NCBI RefSeq assembly: GCF_000566685.1
Contig: NZ_AZQN01000007.1
Location: 186,001-250,000 of the forward strand
Origin: Dyadobacter tibetensis Y620-1
Lineage (GTDB): Bacteria; Bacteroidota; Bacteroidia; Cytophagales; Spirosomataceae
DNA length: 64,000 nucleotides
Direction of reading: 5' to 3'
Shown here: positions 63,136 to 64,000 of the stretch, one piece after another
Layout of the letters: each line of letters begins with the position of its first letter
How positions within the stretch are numbered: position 1 is the stretch's first letter
Notes under the pieces: model-generated
Databases searched by the model: none
What the model saw: the letters and a program-made list of their open reading frames with translations, nothing else
What the model was told of the DNA's origin: nothing
Position numbers and translations under genes: made by a program

Positions 63136-64000
63136 TTACTTAACCAACTGCAGGTCAGCTATACTTTTTATACGGTTACGTTCCAGGAATGCATCGATGG
63201 TTTCAAAATGTTCGATGACACGTTTGTCTTTAAATTCGAAGACTTTTTGAGAAAGCCCTTGTAAAAAATCACGATCATGGGATACCAGCACCAAGGTCCC
63301 ATCAAAGTTCCTTAGGGCCTCCTTCAATACATCCTTCGACTTTAAATCCAGGTGGTTGGTAGGTTCATCCAGAATCAATAAGTTAACAGGCTCCAGGAGC
63401 AACTTCACCATGGCCAGACGTGTTTTTTCTCCCCCTGACAATACACTTACTTTTTTGTCGATGTCTTCCCCCTGGAACATAAAAGCACCCAGGATATTTT
63501 TAATTTGGGTTCTAACATCTCCTTCCGCCACCTCGTCTACAGTCTGAAATATCGTCAGATTGGGATCCAATAAGGATGCCTGATTCTGGGCAAAATACCC
63601 GACTTTAATATTATGTCCCAGCTGACAGGTGCCCTCCACATCGATCTGGCCCATAATTGCCTTAATCATCGTTGACTTGCCTTCCCCGTTTCGGCCGACA
63701 AAAGACACCTTCTCCCCCCTTGATATGGACATGCTTGCATTCTTGAACACAACCTGATCTCCATAAGATTTGGATACATCTTTTACCGTCACCGGATAAT
63801 CGCCAGAGCGCGGTGAAGGAGGAAAACGAAGTTTTAAGGCCGAATTATCAATTTCATCAATTTCTATAATTTCCAATTTCTCTAGCATGCGTTCCCGGGA
63901 AGAGACCTGATTGGTCTTGGAGTAGGTTCCCCGAAAGCGTTCAATGAATTGCATATTATCGGCAATCATCTTCTGTTGCTCCTGGTATGCCTTCACCTGA
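63136..64000 (-). CDS. ABC-F family ATPase, C-terminal half (N-terminus outside window)
   Basis: The frame is open to the window edge, so the gene begins beyond it. Visible parts are the end of the inter-domain linker (NMQFIERFRGTYSKTNQVSS, the P-site-tRNA-interaction-type helix), then the second ATPase domain: Walker A GRNGEGKST, signature LSGGEKTRLAMVKLL, Walker B LLILDEPTNHLDL and the H-loop VSHDRDFL. No transmembrane segments. ABC-F proteins act on the ribosome (EttA/Uup/YkpA-type or antibiotic protection). The subtype cannot be decided from the half visible here. Confidence 0.93.
   Translation of the reverse strand, partial: QVKAYQEQQKMIADNMQFIERFRGTYSKTNQVSSRERMLEKLEIIEIDEIDNSALKLRFPPSPRSGDYPVTVKDVSKSYGDQVVFKNASMSISRGEKVSFVGRNGEGKSTMIKAIMGQIDVEGTCQLGHNIKVGYFAQNQASLLDPNLTIFQTVDEVAEGDVRTQIKNILGAFMFQGEDIDKKVSVLSGGEKTRLAMVKLLLEPVNLLILDEPTNHLDLKSKDVLKEALRNFDGTLVLVSHDRDFLQGLSQKVFEFKDKRVIEHFETIDAFLERNRIKSIADLQLVK

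Noticed and set aside
1..64000. CRISPR arrays, rRNA and tRNA genes
   Set aside because: No regularly spaced direct repeats and no tRNA or rRNA landmark sequences were seen on either strand by eye; a tool scan (tRNAscan, Infernal) would settle it.

Overview
The window comes from a member of the Bacteroidota. Evidence is a SusC/SusD pair, a type IX secretion (T9SS) C-terminal sorting domain, LytTR/LytS signalling, FISUMP, CotH, VTC and DUF4956 proteins, and two promoters matching the phylum's TTG-N19-TAnnTTTG pattern. Gene content looks most like an environmental Cytophagales bacterium; that is inference. No rRNA, tRNA or CRISPR array was seen. Both ends cut genes: a metallophosphoesterase on the left and an ABC-F ATPase on the right.

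1-16.4 kb is ordinary chromosome: secreted phosphoesterase and endo/exonuclease-phosphatase proteins, MtgA, DUF2851, a CCA-type tRNA nucleotidyltransferase, truncated haemoglobin with a GlxA-type regulator, a DsrE-like protein, an astacin-like metalloprotease, a BCCT transporter with a tandem UspA protein, a Crp/Fnr regulator, and a DUF4406-NudK-CsaA run. 16.4-17.7 kb is AT-rich with no supportable gene. 17.7-31.8 kb holds a 1313-aa T9SS-secreted repeat protein, MnmH and SelD (selenouridine tRNA modification), NhaA, and a SusC-SusD-FISUMP locus.

32.5-44.8 kb is an accessory, pseudogene-rich region and the most interesting part. After a wrecked LTA-synthase-like gene come two tandem modules of the same design: a decayed tyrosine recombinase, a short conserved GTTA-containing site, AT-rich cargo genes in the same orientation, and an 89-bp near-identical direct repeat just after the last cargo gene. 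Module 1 carries an NmrA-like protein and an AraC regulator. Module 2 carries a 1417-aa Mrr-like-nuclease/STAND NTPase resembling Avs antiphage proteins, a quinone oxidoreductase killed by one stop codon, and a second small Mrr-like nuclease. The first two cargo genes of module 2 are separated by a sequence folding like an integron attC site. I read this as two fossil integron-like cassette arrays with the recombinase in the same orientation as the cassettes, one carrying defence genes.

44.8-57.5 kb returns to chromosomal genes: a Ca2+-type P-ATPase, a FucP-family sugar transporter, a GH10 xylanase, a LytS/LytTR two-component pair, and a polycistron of two CotH proteins, a VTC-domain protein, DUF4956 and DUF2490. 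57.5-64 kb contains a Crp/Fnr regulator, an alpha/beta hydrolase, the fragment of a Gfo/Idh/MocA oxidoreductase, and a sulfatase plus a GH43/GH117-like glycosidase that probably act on a sulfated glycan, ending in the ABC-F gene.
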